From Salinispira pacifica (GTDB lineage: Bacteria > Spirochaetota > Spirochaetia > DSM-27196 > Salinispiraceae), in assembly GCF_000507245.1 (NCBI RefSeq), contig NC_023035.1, positions 3,718,799-3,782,798 of the forward strand: DNA of 64,000 bases. Reading direction: 5' to 3'. This document shows, piece by piece, positions 42,937 to 51,401 of the stretch (within the stretch, counting starts at the first letter, position 1; each line of letters begins with the position of its first letter). The notes under the pieces were generated by a model. The model searched no databases and had not been told where the DNA came from. It worked only from the letters and a program-made list of their open reading frames with translations. The position numbers and the translations under genes were made by a program.

Positions 42937-45359
42937 AGTTTATCGTCCTTTTCAAGCTGAGCTGCGAATTCCTCTGCGATTACTCTGGCAAATGCGGATT
43001 CGGAACTGTCGGGTCCCATGGCCCTGGCTCCTTCCTTCCACAACTGGTGACTTGTCACATAATCCGCAAAATCCACAAGTCCCTCCTGCTGGGATGTACA
43101 GTAAAAACGCACACCCTTCGCTTTTCCGTATTCAAGGGCTTCCCTGATGGAAAATGGGGACTGACTGAGGTTCGCCGTACCTGAATCATACAGTTCCAGA
43201 ACCAGGCAGTTAACCCCCTGATCAATCAGTGCTTTAATCAGCGAACTTTGCATTCCCGGATATATTTTCACCAGCGCCACTCGTTTGAGAATCTGCTCAA
43301 AGATAGACGTCACATAATCAAGCTCAGGAAGCTCATCCAGCCGGTCGATATCCAGGTCCGCATTGCTTTCCGTTTTCTTAAGAATATTCTGATTCCAGGT
43401 GCTGAACAGCTGTTCGCCGTCTTCAAAATTCCTGAATTTCAGATTATATGCCGGATACACTCTTCCGGAAACGGATACACGGACAGATGAAGGACCGGAA
43501 ACATCAAGATCGGGCCAGCCTTTTCTTCCCGCCGCTTCCAGCTCCATAATTCCGTTCTTCAGATGGTCAACTCCTGAAGAATCTTCTTCCAGGGGATTCA
43601 CTGCCGCTGTGAGAAGGATGGGCGTGTTGGAGGAGCCGAAAAACCAGTGGAGAAGTGCCGCGGTGTATGCCAACGTGTCGGTTCCGTGTGCAATGAGAAT
43701 ACCGTTGCTTCCCCGTTTCAGGAGCTTGAAGATTCTGTGAACCAGAGCTGCCCAGTCTTCAGGTGAGAGTTCTTCACTCAGGAATTTACCCATCTGAATT
43801 TCTTCGAACCTGAGATCCGCGGCTATTTCACCGTCGCGGGCAAGATATTTCCGGATATCCAGCATATCCCCCGGCTCGATAAACCCGTCACCCCTTCGGG
43901 TTCCGGATATTGCTCCGCCGAAACTGAGGATGTCCAGAGTTCTTACCTGCAGCGAGCTTGACAGCAGCTGCTGAACTTTTTTCGGTTCGGCCCGACCGGA
44001 GCTGGCCTGCATCACCTTGCCGATGAGAAACTTCACCGGCTTGGAATCTCCCGCCTGGATTTCCTGTACGGCCTTGGGAAAATCATTGAGAACCCCATCG
44101 ATAATCTCCTGAATGGCACTGGAATCGGTTATCTGTTCCCAGTTCCGTTCTCTGATAATTGTTTCGGGATCCTTGTCTTCCTCAAAAATCACCTGCAGCA
44201 CCTGCTTGGCGATCTTTCCGTGAATCCGACCCTGAGTCAGCAATTGAAGCATCTCCACCAGGCGACGTGAACTCAGAGGACTGTGTTCCAGCACCATTCC
44301 GTGGCGGTTCAGCTCTTTCTGGACATCGCTGCTCAGCCAGGATACCAGCTGCAGCGGGTCGGCACCGCCCTGTATACATTCTTCAAAGAAATCGGCGGTG
44401 AACTTTTCATCGCAGATGAAATCCGCCTGAAGCTCGTTCAAGCCGTAATCGTTTCGGTAGCGATCCCTTCTGCTCAGGGGCAGTTCAACCTGAAGATCTT
44501 CCACCTGGGAGAGAAATTCCTTGTCCGTCCTGAACGGAGGAAGGTCGGGTTCGGGAAAATACCGGTAATCGTTGGCGTTTTCCTTGGTACGCATAATCTC
44601 AGTCTGATCCCGGTTTTCATTCCAGAGCCGGGTCTCCTGAACTATGGTTCCGCCCTTTTCCATGATTTCGCTTTGCCGTGAAATTTCGAAACTGAGAGAC
44701 TTGCGGACAAAGCGGGAGGAGTTCAGGTTTTTCACCTCTACTTTATTTCCCAGCCCCTGGCCCGCAGGGTTGATGGATACATTGGCATCTGCCCTCATGG
44801 ACCCTTCTTCCATGTTGCCGTCGGAAACTCCAAGATAGCGTACTATTCGCCGAAGCTCCTGAATGAGAACCTCCGCCTCTTCTGCCAGTTCAAGATCCGG
44901 TTCAGTCACAATTTCAAGGAGGGGTGTTCCGGTGCGGTTGAAATCCAGAAGGCTCATGTCTCCCGCATGAACCATCTTTCCCGCATCCTCTTCCAGGTGA
45001 CATTCGTGAATCCGAACCCGTTTCTTTTTCCCGTTGAATTCAATATCGATATAGCCGTCAGTCCCCAGGGGCTTCTCAAATTGGGATATCTGATAGTTTT
45101 TCGGCAAATCGGGATAAAAGTAGTTCTTCCGCTCAAAAACACACTCTTCGCTGAGCCGGCAGTTCAGTGCTCTGGCCACCGCATAGGATTTCTTTATGGC
45201 TTCTTCATTCAATGCGGGCAGAGATCCCGGCAGGCCCATACAGACCGGGCAAACATTGGTGTTGGGCTCATCCCCGAAATGGTTTTTACAGCTGCAGAAT
45301 ACCTTGGACTCGGTTGTAAGCTGTACGTGTATTTCCAAACCGATAAACGATTGGTACAT
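42933..45359 (-). CDS. gatB: GatB fused to a type I asparaginase (GatD-like) domain
   Basis: An 808-residue fusion. Residues 1-470 are a complete GatB: MYQSFIGLEIHVQLTTESKV at the start, a Cys cluster (F-C-S-C and C-P-V-C), GNMEEGSMRADANVS, and the tail domain ending at SGRAEPKKVQQLL. Residues 471-808 match a type I asparaginase: motif LSFGGAISG near 478-486, AHGTDTLAYTAALL (Thr560, Asp561), and NLKF with the possible catalytic Lys641. The first catalytic Thr is Ala483. GatB moves ammonia onto Asp- or Glu-tRNA; GatD in archaea releases it. A start with AAGGAGAAG is clear. It is 26 bases after gatA. Confidence 0.9.
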   Translation of the reverse strand: MYQSFIGLEIHVQLTTESKVFCSCKNHFGDEPNTNVCPVCMGLPGSLPALNEEAIKKSYAVARALNCRLSEECVFERKNYFYPDLPKNYQISQFEKPLGTDGYIDIEFNGKKKRVRIHECHLEEDAGKMVHAGDMSLLDFNRTGTPLLEIVTEPDLELAEEAEVLIQELRRIVRYLGVSDGNMEEGSMRADANVSINPAGQGLGNKVEVKNLNSSRFVRKSLSFEISRQSEIMEKGGTIVQETRLWNENRDQTEIMRTKENANDYRYFPEPDLPPFRTDKEFLSQVEDLQVELPLSRRDRYRNDYGLNELQADFICDEKFTADFFEECIQGGADPLQLVSWLSSDVQKELNRHGMVLEHSPLSSRRLVEMLQLLTQGRIHGKIAKQVLQVIFEEDKDPETIIRERNWEQITDSSAIQEIIDGVLNDFPKAVQEIQAGDSKPVKFLIGKVMQASSGRAEPKKVQQLLSSSLQVRTLDILSFGGAISGTRRGDGFIEPGDMLDIRKYLARDGEIAADLRFEEIQMGKFLSEELSPEDWAALVHRIFKLLKRGSNGILIAHGTDTLAYTAALLHWFFGSSNTPILLTAAVNPLEEDSSGVDHLKNGIMELEAAGRKGWPDLDVSGPSSVRVSVSGRVYPAYNLKFRNFEDGEQLFSTWNQNILKKTESNADLDIDRLDELPELDYVTSIFEQILKRVALVKIYPGMQSSLIKALIDQGVNCLVLELYDSGTANLSQSPFSIREALEYGKAKGVRFYCTSQQEGLVDFADYVTSHQLWKEGARAMGPDSSESAFARVIAEEFAAQLEKDDKL

Positions 45360-45385
45360 TCGCTTCTCCTTGATTTGACCCATGT

Positions 45386-46824
45386 TCACCCCCTCTCCAG
45401 ACGGTATTCCGCCGGATAATCCCCGGGGCTTTGTATCGGAAAGCTCTCTTTCAATATTTCAGCGCATTCAAACAGCAGATGCTCATGAAAGGCAGGCGCC
45501 ATGAACTGAACTGCGGTGGGCAGAGTATTCAGAACCGGTCCGGGAACTGACAGTCCGGGAAGACCGGTGAGATTCGCGGCGGTGGTGAATCGGTCTGCAA
45601 TTTTCTGCTGGAATGCATCCAGGCCCTGCTCTCCGTGGGGGAATGCCTGGGTGGGAAAAACCGGCAGCATCAGCGTATCAACACTTTCAAAAAGCTCCCT
45701 GAATTCCCGGCGGATTTCGGTGCGTATCTGCTGTGCTTTATGATAAAATCTGTCCTGGAAACCCGAGCGAAGCACATAGGTACCCAGAAGAATTCGCAGC
45801 TTCACCTCATCGCCGAATCCCGCATCCCGGGACTTTCTTACAAGTTCATCAGGATTTTCCGCAAATATCGGCCGCTCTCCATAACGCACACCGTTGAACC
45901 GCGCCAGATTCGCACTGGCCTCGGCGGTTGCAATGGTGTAGTAGGAAGGCACCGTATATTCAAGACTGGGCATCTCCACTTCTTTCAGCTCATACCCGGC
46001 TTTCTGCAGCTGTTCCACAGCCTGACCGTATGCTTCACCCATTTCCTCGCTCAGCCCCAGCTCTCCGGTGAGAATTCCGATGGTTTTCACCTCTTTCTTG
46101 GCAAGCGGGAAATCCCGGTAATCCACTGAACTCTGATCCATTTCGTCCCTGCCCCGGATGGCGTGAAAAACATCCCGTGTGAGATCGATATCTCCGGCCA
46201 TAACCCCTACCACATCCAGCGATGACGCATAGGCCACAAGTCCGTATCGGCTTACCGAACCATAAGTTGGTTTCAATCCGTAAATTCCGCAGAATGCTGC
46301 CGGCTGACGCACAGACCCTCCGGTATCTGAACCCAGGGCAAACGGTACCAGACCTGCAGCCACCGCCGCCGCCGAACCTCCCGACGACCCCCGCAAACCC
46401 TGCTCAGATCCCAGGGGTTGTGACTCTGCTGGAGCGCGGAGTTATCGTTTGAAGATCCCATGCCGAACTCATCCATATTTGTTTTTCCGGCGGGAACAGC
46501 TCCGTGGGCGCTCAGCCGCTGAATCACTGTGGCATCGTAGGGTGAAACGAAATGCTCAAGAAATTTCGACCCGCAGCTCAGGGGCATGTTCTTCACGGCG
46601 ATATTGTCTTTTACTGCATAAGGAAGGTTTTCAAGGGAGTTATTGCTGGAATTATTGTCCGGATTGGATTGAGAATTATTGCCGGCAGCATCACCGGCCG
46701 CTGGCTGAACATTCTGTTCCTTCGGGGAAAAGTGAAGAAACGCCGACACGGCCGCATCGCGGTCCGTCACAAACTTCCGGTACTCGGCCAGGCCTTCCCG
46801 GGTGCTGGCTTTCCAGTCTTTCAT
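45386..46824 (-). pseudogene. gatA: gatA, interrupted by a -1 frameshift (or sequencing error)
   Basis: Two overlapping frames make one GatA, the amidase subunit that frees ammonia from glutamine. The first part (46824 to about 46393) has [13 protein letters not shown] with the catalytic Lys and [21 protein letters not shown]. The second has [13 protein letters not shown] and [21 protein letters not shown] with both catalytic Ser. The break falls in a five-G run (46388-46392); one added G, or one -1 shift after GGG-GGT, gives the exact R-V-C-G-G-S-S-G-G-S. Full length would be 479 residues. An Asn/Ser-rich insert (about residues 36-64) is unusual. GGAG precedes the ATG. Confidence 0.85.
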
Positions 46825-46904
46825 ATAACTCCGTCCTAATGAGAGAATAGTTTCACCTCGAAACTGAGGCCGTCAGGCAGCAGTTTCTCCGGCGGATGAG
46901 AATT

Positions 46905-47183
46905 CTACAATACGTTGGGTATGGCGATAAACCGGTCTTCCAGATCAGGAGCCTGCTCCAGAATATCATCACTGAGAGACGACTCTGAAGCGTTATCGCT
47001 GCGAAGTGCATTGGTTTTAAGAGGGATGTGGTGTTCTACGTCGCCTTCTTTCAGCTCGAGCTTATCCATGATTTCAAAATATTCCACCAGCTGGCTCACT
47101 GCCTGAGCAAAACCGGCCTTTTCTTCCTCACTGAGTTCGATATGTGCGAGTTCAGCGGTTATATCCAGTTCTTTTGTATCCAT
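46905..47183 (-). CDS. gatC: GatC, aspartyl/glutamyl-tRNA amidotransferase subunit C
   Basis: A 92-residue GatC. Family form: DITAELAHIELSEEEKAGFA near the start, LVEYFEIMDKLEL, and APDLEDRFIAIPNVL at the end. GatC wraps around GatA and helps bind GatB. It is the first gene of gatC-gatA-gatB-aspS; the gap to gatA is 80 bases. No Shine-Dalgarno sequence; the -10 box ends 8 bases before the ATG, so the message is probably leaderless. Confidence 0.93.
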   Translation of the reverse strand: MDTKELDITAELAHIELSEEEKAGFAQAVSQLVEYFEIMDKLELKEGDVEHHIPLKTNALRSDNASESSLSDDILEQAPDLEDRFIAIPNVL

Positions 47184-47191
47184 ATCTGATT

Positions 47192-47220
47192 TTTGTACAC
47201 AGTGGGAGGTGAAAAGTCAA
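47192..47220 (-). promoter_or_regulatory. Promoter of the gatCAB-aspS operon (leaderless)
   Basis: Minus strand: TTGACT (47215-47220), a 17-base spacer and TACAAA (47192-47197). The -10 box ends 8 bases before the gatC ATG. Confidence 0.65.
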
Positions 47221-47343
47221 GGTTTTATGCAATCAAGTCGTATATTTATAGAATAAATATGCATGGATATGAAAAAAGCAGATTTGACTTATCCCGGCTA
47301 AAAATGCTAATTTCAGTTTCTTAATCTAAAAACTATTCAATCA

Positions 47344-47352
47344 TGTTATAAT
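47344..47352 (+). promoter_or_regulatory. Extended -10 promoter of the GH63-like gene
   Basis: TGTTATAAT: a TG one base upstream of a perfect TATAAT (47347-47352). The -35 region is poor, as usual for extended -10 promoters. Transcription should begin near 47359, leaving a 34-base leader with TAAGGAG. Confidence 0.65.
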
Positions 47353-47392
47353 GGACTCTGTATACTTACACGGAAAGACATAAGGAGACTCA

Positions 47393-48814
47393 GTGCAAAA
47401 AAAGGAATTTCCCAGTATCCGTTTTTATGACCAGGATTTTGTGGATATCTACAACCAAACCTGGGCATGGGTGGAAGATTACTACTCAGATGAAGTAGAT
47501 ATCAACGGAACTCCGACGCGCATTTTTACCCCGCCGGAAGGGGACAGGATAAGTTCACTGGACAGCAACTTCTCCACCTTCTTTCTGGTGTACAGCAATA
47601 AAATATATCCAAGCCTTCCTCAGCTGGATTTTTTCTACAGCCGGCAGGAGGAAAACGGCGCAATTCGGCACCAGTATTCTCTGGTGGAAGACGCTCCCAT
47701 CTTTACCGATGAAAATCCTGAGTCCGTGGGTCTCCCCCTCTTTTCCTGGGCAGAATACAATCTGTTTCACAAGCTGGGGAATAAGAAACGGATCAAAGAA
47801 ATTATGCCTGTACTGGAGAACTATTTCAGCTGGCTGGAATCCAATTTCCGGGATGAAAACGGTCTCTATGTGGTTCCCCTTTCTGCAACTGGAATGGATA
47901 ATTCCCCCAGGAGTGAGGCAAAATACCTGCTTGATTTTAATATGGTGATGGCCATTAACGCGCTGTACATGAGCGAGCTGGGAGATATTCTCAACGACAA
48001 GGAAATTGCCTTCAAGTACAAGCGGCATTATTTCTCTCTGAAAACCAAAATCAATCAGAAAATGTGGAATGAGGAAGCGGGGTTTTATTTTGATCTGGAT
48101 GCCAACGAGGAACAGCTGAAGGTGAAAACCATCGGCGGCTTCTGGAGTCTCCTGGCTGAGCTTCCCAATGATGCGAAATTTGACCTGCTGCTTGCTCACC
48201 TGAAGAACCCGGATACCTTCGGTACACCCCATCCTTTTCCATCTCTGGCCGCCGATGAACCGGAATTTGATGAGACGGGAAAGGGATACTGCGGGTCAGT
48301 GTATCCCTACCTCACTTTCATGGTAATTAAAGGTCTGGAAAAATATCAGGCATATGATCTGGCCCGGGACTCCAGTATCCGCCATATGTACTATATGCTG
48401 GATACTCTCCATCCGGATGACAATAAGCGGGGAAATGTATTTGAAGCGTACCGGCCCATGAGAGACGGTGCGGCCCAATGGGAGGGAAACGAGAATTTTC
48501 CCCGTCCCATGTATCTTCCGTTCATCGGTCTTTCTACTGTTGCACTGATGATTGAAAATATCATCGGACTGTATATAAGCCTGCCTCGAAAAACCGTCGA
48601 CTGGATCGTTCCCACCCTGGAAGCCATGGGAATCGAAAATCTTTCACTTAAGAGGAACCTCATTACCATTCTCAGCAACAAAAGCAAACGGGGATGGGAG
48701 ATCAGGTTGGAGAGTGAAAAGCTCTACTATTTCACCATCGATATTCTCGGTGATAAGAAAAAAACCCTGCCCATACCCAGCGGCAAATGCTCCATGCTCA
48801 TCGACAAGCTGTAA
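47393..48814 (+). CDS. GH63/trehalase-like glycoside hydrolase
   Basis: A 473-residue cytoplasmic protein with the (alpha/alpha)6 barrel of trehalase-like enzymes. The likely acid is in SATGMDNSPRSEAKY (Asp, M-D-N-S-P-R motif) and the likely base in GNVFEAYRPM (Glu). Other conserved parts: GFWSLLAELP, GYCGSVYPYLTFMVIKGLEKY. The form fits mannosylglycerate hydrolase/GH63-like enzymes. The substrate is not decided; an osmolyte such as mannosylglycerate or trehalose is possible. The C terminus (about 430-473) is a small beta domain. Start is GTG with TAAGGAG upstream. Confidence 0.75.
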   Translation: MQKKEFPSIRFYDQDFVDIYNQTWAWVEDYYSDEVDINGTPTRIFTPPEGDRISSLDSNFSTFFLVYSNKIYPSLPQLDFFYSRQEENGAIRHQYSLVEDAPIFTDENPESVGLPLFSWAEYNLFHKLGNKKRIKEIMPVLENYFSWLESNFRDENGLYVVPLSATGMDNSPRSEAKYLLDFNMVMAINALYMSELGDILNDKEIAFKYKRHYFSLKTKINQKMWNEEAGFYFDLDANEEQLKVKTIGGFWSLLAELPNDAKFDLLLAHLKNPDTFGTPHPFPSLAADEPEFDETGKGYCGSVYPYLTFMVIKGLEKYQAYDLARDSSIRHMYYMLDTLHPDDNKRGNVFEAYRPMRDGAAQWEGNENFPRPMYLPFIGLSTVALMIENIIGLYISLPRKTVDWIVPTLEAMGIENLSLKRNLITILSNKSKRGWEIRLESEKLYYFTIDILGDKKKTLPIPSGKCSMLIDKL

Positions 48815-48832
48815 GTCTGCAGCCTGTTTCAC

Positions 48833-49711
48833 TCAGTTTCCCGGGGTCTCAGTATCCCGGGACGACTGTACCCCCTGACTTCGAATGAATTCTGCAACCA
48901 GTTTACTGCCCACGCTGAACCCCGGCATACGGTTGGGGATTTCCTCAGGTGAAAACCATTCTGCTTCCACCAGCTCGCCGTCCAGGAACTCGATCTCCCC
49001 TTCCGCATAATCAGCGGTGAATGCAATCATATGAGAGTTGGGAAACGGCCAGGACTGACTTCTGGCATATTCAAGATTCGTAACCCTGAGATTGGTTTCC
49101 TCAAACACTTCCCGATGGACCGCCTCTTCCAGACTTTCTCCGGCTTCAACAAAGCCTGCCACCAGTCCGTAGAAACCCTTTGGCCGCTTCCGGTTACGCA
49201 CCATCAGCAGCTTGTTGCCGTTCCGGATGGCCACAATAACAGCTGGGGCTATTTGTGGGTAATAGGTCTCCCCGCATTCCGTGCACACCATGGAAAGGTC
49301 ATCCTCCCCGGGAACCGCAGGCGACCCGCACAACCCGCAAAAACGGGTGCGTCTCCGCCAGTATAATATCTGGGAACTTCTCATAATTGCCTGAAACAGC
49401 CAGTCATCAACGATGCCATACAGATCCCGCAGTGCGAACTCATATCTGCCGTCAGGCAGCCCGGTCTCGATTCCATCCCGGTGGGCGGGTTCGGCCGGGC
49501 TTTCAGAAAAACCTGTCCACACAGCCGCCTCATATAAAGAACCGGCGGATATCAGTCCATTATTACCCCTGTCATATTCATGAATCAGATCCGGCATAAG
49601 ACTACCGGAAAGGCTTTGAAGCTGAACCCGATCGCTGCGTTCCGGTGAGAACCGGATAAGGGTATCTCCCTGCTTCATTCGGCGGATATGGGAATATGTG
49701 ATTTTAAACAT
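48833..49711 (-). CDS. nudC: NAD(+) diphosphatase / NAD-decapping Nudix hydrolase (NudC)
   Basis: A 292-residue Nudix protein. A zinc ribbon (CGLCGSP and CTECGETYYP) is followed by the Nudix box GFVEAGESLEEAVHREVFEE, and SQSWPFPNS, the motif that defines NudC. It hydrolyses NADH/NAD and removes NAD caps from RNA. The N-terminal domain is weakly conserved, as usual. Convergent with the GH63-like gene, 18 bases from its stop. A 47-base gap separates it from pth on the other strand. Confidence 0.93.
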   Translation of the reverse strand: MFKITYSHIRRMKQGDTLIRFSPERSDRVQLQSLSGSLMPDLIHEYDRGNNGLISAGSLYEAAVWTGFSESPAEPAHRDGIETGLPDGRYEFALRDLYGIVDDWLFQAIMRSSQILYWRRRTRFCGLCGSPAVPGEDDLSMVCTECGETYYPQIAPAVIVAIRNGNKLLMVRNRKRPKGFYGLVAGFVEAGESLEEAVHREVFEETNLRVTNLEYARSQSWPFPNSHMIAFTADYAEGEIEFLDGELVEAEWFSPEEIPNRMPGFSVGSKLVAEFIRSQGVQSSRDTETPGN

Positions 49712-49758
49712 GTTACGTCCTGATGCTTTTTTTCTTCTATTCTGATAATACTAGTAAT

Positions 49759-50325
49759 ATGTCTGAAAGAATATCTTTGCTCTGTTTCCTGGGCAACCCC
49801 GGAAAACAATACGCAGCAACCAGGCACAACGCAGCCTGGTTGCTTCTCAATGCCTTTGAACAGGAAAACCCTCTTACCTGGCAGCAGAAATTCAAGGGGA
49901 AATTTGCCAAACACCAGGTTCCCGGAAAAAACGCAGTATACTTCTACACCCCTCACACATTCATGAACAAAAGCGGTGAAGGTGTGCGGGAAATTTCGGC
50001 GTTTTTTTCCATTCCGGAAAAGGAAATTCTTGTGGTCTACGATGAACTGGATCTGGTACCGGGAACATGGAAGGCCCGCAGAGGCGGCGGGTTAAAAGGT
50101 CACAACGGCTTGCGCTCGGTACAGCAGCATCTGGGGGACAATAATTTTGTGAGAATCGCAATAGGAATCGGCCGTCCCGATCATCCGTCTTTTCCGGTAC
50201 AAAAATGGGTGCTTTCCACATTCCGTGAGGATGAAAAGGCGGATCTATTCCGGGGCTTCGATGACCTTATCGGCCTTCTGCGATCAATAGCCGACCAGGG
50301 TGTAATGATCATCCCCGGCAGCTGA
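49759..50325 (+). CDS. pth: Peptidyl-tRNA hydrolase
   Basis: A 188-residue Pth that recycles peptidyl-tRNA released from ribosomes. Family residues: CFLGNPGKQYAATRHNAAW (with the catalytic N and H), PHTFMNKSGEGV, VVYDELDLVPG (D), GGGLKGHNGLRSVQQHLG (N-G). No Shine-Dalgarno sequence lies before the ATG at 49759; GATAAT lies 9 bases upstream, so the message may be leaderless. The frame runs up to 49723 but without support. Length is normal. Confidence 0.95.
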   Translation: MSERISLLCFLGNPGKQYAATRHNAAWLLLNAFEQENPLTWQQKFKGKFAKHQVPGKNAVYFYTPHTFMNKSGEGVREISAFFSIPEKEILVVYDELDLVPGTWKARRGGGLKGHNGLRSVQQHLGDNNFVRIAIGIGRPDHPSFPVQKWVLSTFREDEKADLFRGFDDLIGLLRSIADQGVMIIPGS

Positions 50326-50336
50326 CATCCACGGAA

Positions 50337-50370
50337 GCTGAATATTCCTGGCGGCTGAACATTCCCGGCG
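50337..50370. repeat. Two imperfect 17-base tandem repeats
   Basis: GCTGAATATTCCTGGCG and GCTGAACATTCCCGGCG are head to tail, differing at two positions, in the 120-base gap between pth and recR (convergent). The rest of the gap has several GGCCCGGG-like words but no clear terminator. Confidence 0.55.
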
Positions 50371-50445
50371 ACAGAGACGCCCGGGCATCCGGGGGTCGGC
50401 AGCCTGGGATCGATAGCCCGGGAGCAATAGCCTGCAGCCCTGCCG

Positions 50446-51033
50446 TCAGAGGGCAGTGCGTCCTTTCAGACTCCGGGCCAGGGTAAGACGGTCGGCATAC
50501 TCAAGATCACCGCCCACAGGCAGCCCGAGAGCCAGTCTGCTCACGGTGACCCCCAGATGTTCCACCAGTTTTTTCAGATAAAGTGCGGTTGTATCCCCTT
50601 CAACTGTTGGGTTGGTTGCAATTATCAACTCCCGAACACTCCCCTGGCCTACACGGCCGATCAGGGACTGGATGTTCAATTCTGAAGGCCCCACCCCGTC
50701 CAGGGGAGCCAGGACTCCGTGAAGCACATGATAATACCCGGTATATTCATGGGAGGCCTCAAGAACGGCGATATCCTGGGGCTGTTCAACAACGCAGATC
50801 AGTCCTGCATCCCGGCGGGTATCAGCACACACCGGGCAGAGCTCATGCTCCGAATAATTGCCGCAGCGCCGGCACCTGGATATCTTCTCTTTCAGTGATA
50901 CGATATGCTCACCCAGGTTCCGGGTAAACTCTTCATCACTCTGAAGGAGATAATACGCCATTCGTGTAGCACTTTTCTTGCCGATACCCGGCAGACGGGA
51001 GAGAAGATGGATGAGAGAGTCGAGATGATCCAT
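50446..51033 (-). CDS. recR: Recombination protein RecR
   Basis: A 195-residue RecR. The N-terminal helix-hairpin-helix (LSRLPGIGKKSATRMAYYLL), the Cys4 zinc finger (CRRCGNYSEHELCPVCAD) and the Toprim domain (ICVVEQPQDIAVLE, YHVLHGVLAPLDGVGPSEL, ATNPTVEGDTTALYL) are all intact. With RecF/RecO it loads RecA at gaps. It is the last gene of dnaX-ebfC-recR; the gap to ebfC is 7 bases. Confidence 0.97.
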   Translation of the reverse strand: MDHLDSLIHLLSRLPGIGKKSATRMAYYLLQSDEEFTRNLGEHIVSLKEKISRCRRCGNYSEHELCPVCADTRRDAGLICVVEQPQDIAVLEASHEYTGYYHVLHGVLAPLDGVGPSELNIQSLIGRVGQGSVRELIIATNPTVEGDTTALYLKKLVEHLGVTVSRLALGLPVGGDLEYADRLTLARSLKGRTAL

Positions 51034-51040
51034 TACATGC

Positions 51041-51355
51041 TCATCCCATGAAGCCCGGGGGAATATCCATTCCGCCGGTGAGAGAACCCATCTCTTCGCT
51101 GAGTTTCTCCCGTATTTTGGTCAGAGCATCGGCATGGGCGGCGCGGATAAGGTCCTGAAGCATGTCGATGTCGTCAGGATCCACAGCCTCGGGACTGATA
51201 GTTATTCCGGTTATTGCCATATCTCCCGAGAGTTCCACTCTCACCATATCGCCGCCGGCAGAACCGGTTACCCGGATGGATTTCATTTTTTCCTGGGACT
51301 CTTTCAGCTTTTCCTGTATGTTCCCGAAATTTTTCAACAGATCCATAGGATTCAT
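51041..51355 (-). CDS. ebfC: YbaB/EbfC nucleoid-associated protein
   Basis: A 104-residue DNA-binding protein. MNPMDLLKNFGNIQEKLKES is the coiled N-terminal helix; VRVELSGDMAITGITISPEAV and DLIRAAHADALTKIRE follow, in typical order. The tail is Gly/Met-rich. It sits between dnaX and recR as in many bacteria. In spirochaetes EbfC binds DNA at specific sites and acts on nucleoid shape and transcription. Confidence 0.95.
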   Translation of the reverse strand: MNPMDLLKNFGNIQEKLKESQEKMKSIRVTGSAGGDMVRVELSGDMAITGITISPEAVDPDDIDMLQDLIRAAHADALTKIREKLSEEMGSLTGGMDIPPGFMG

Positions 51356-51401
51356 TTGTACACCTCTTTCCTTTGTTTTACGTATTCTCTGAACAGAGAT
51401 T

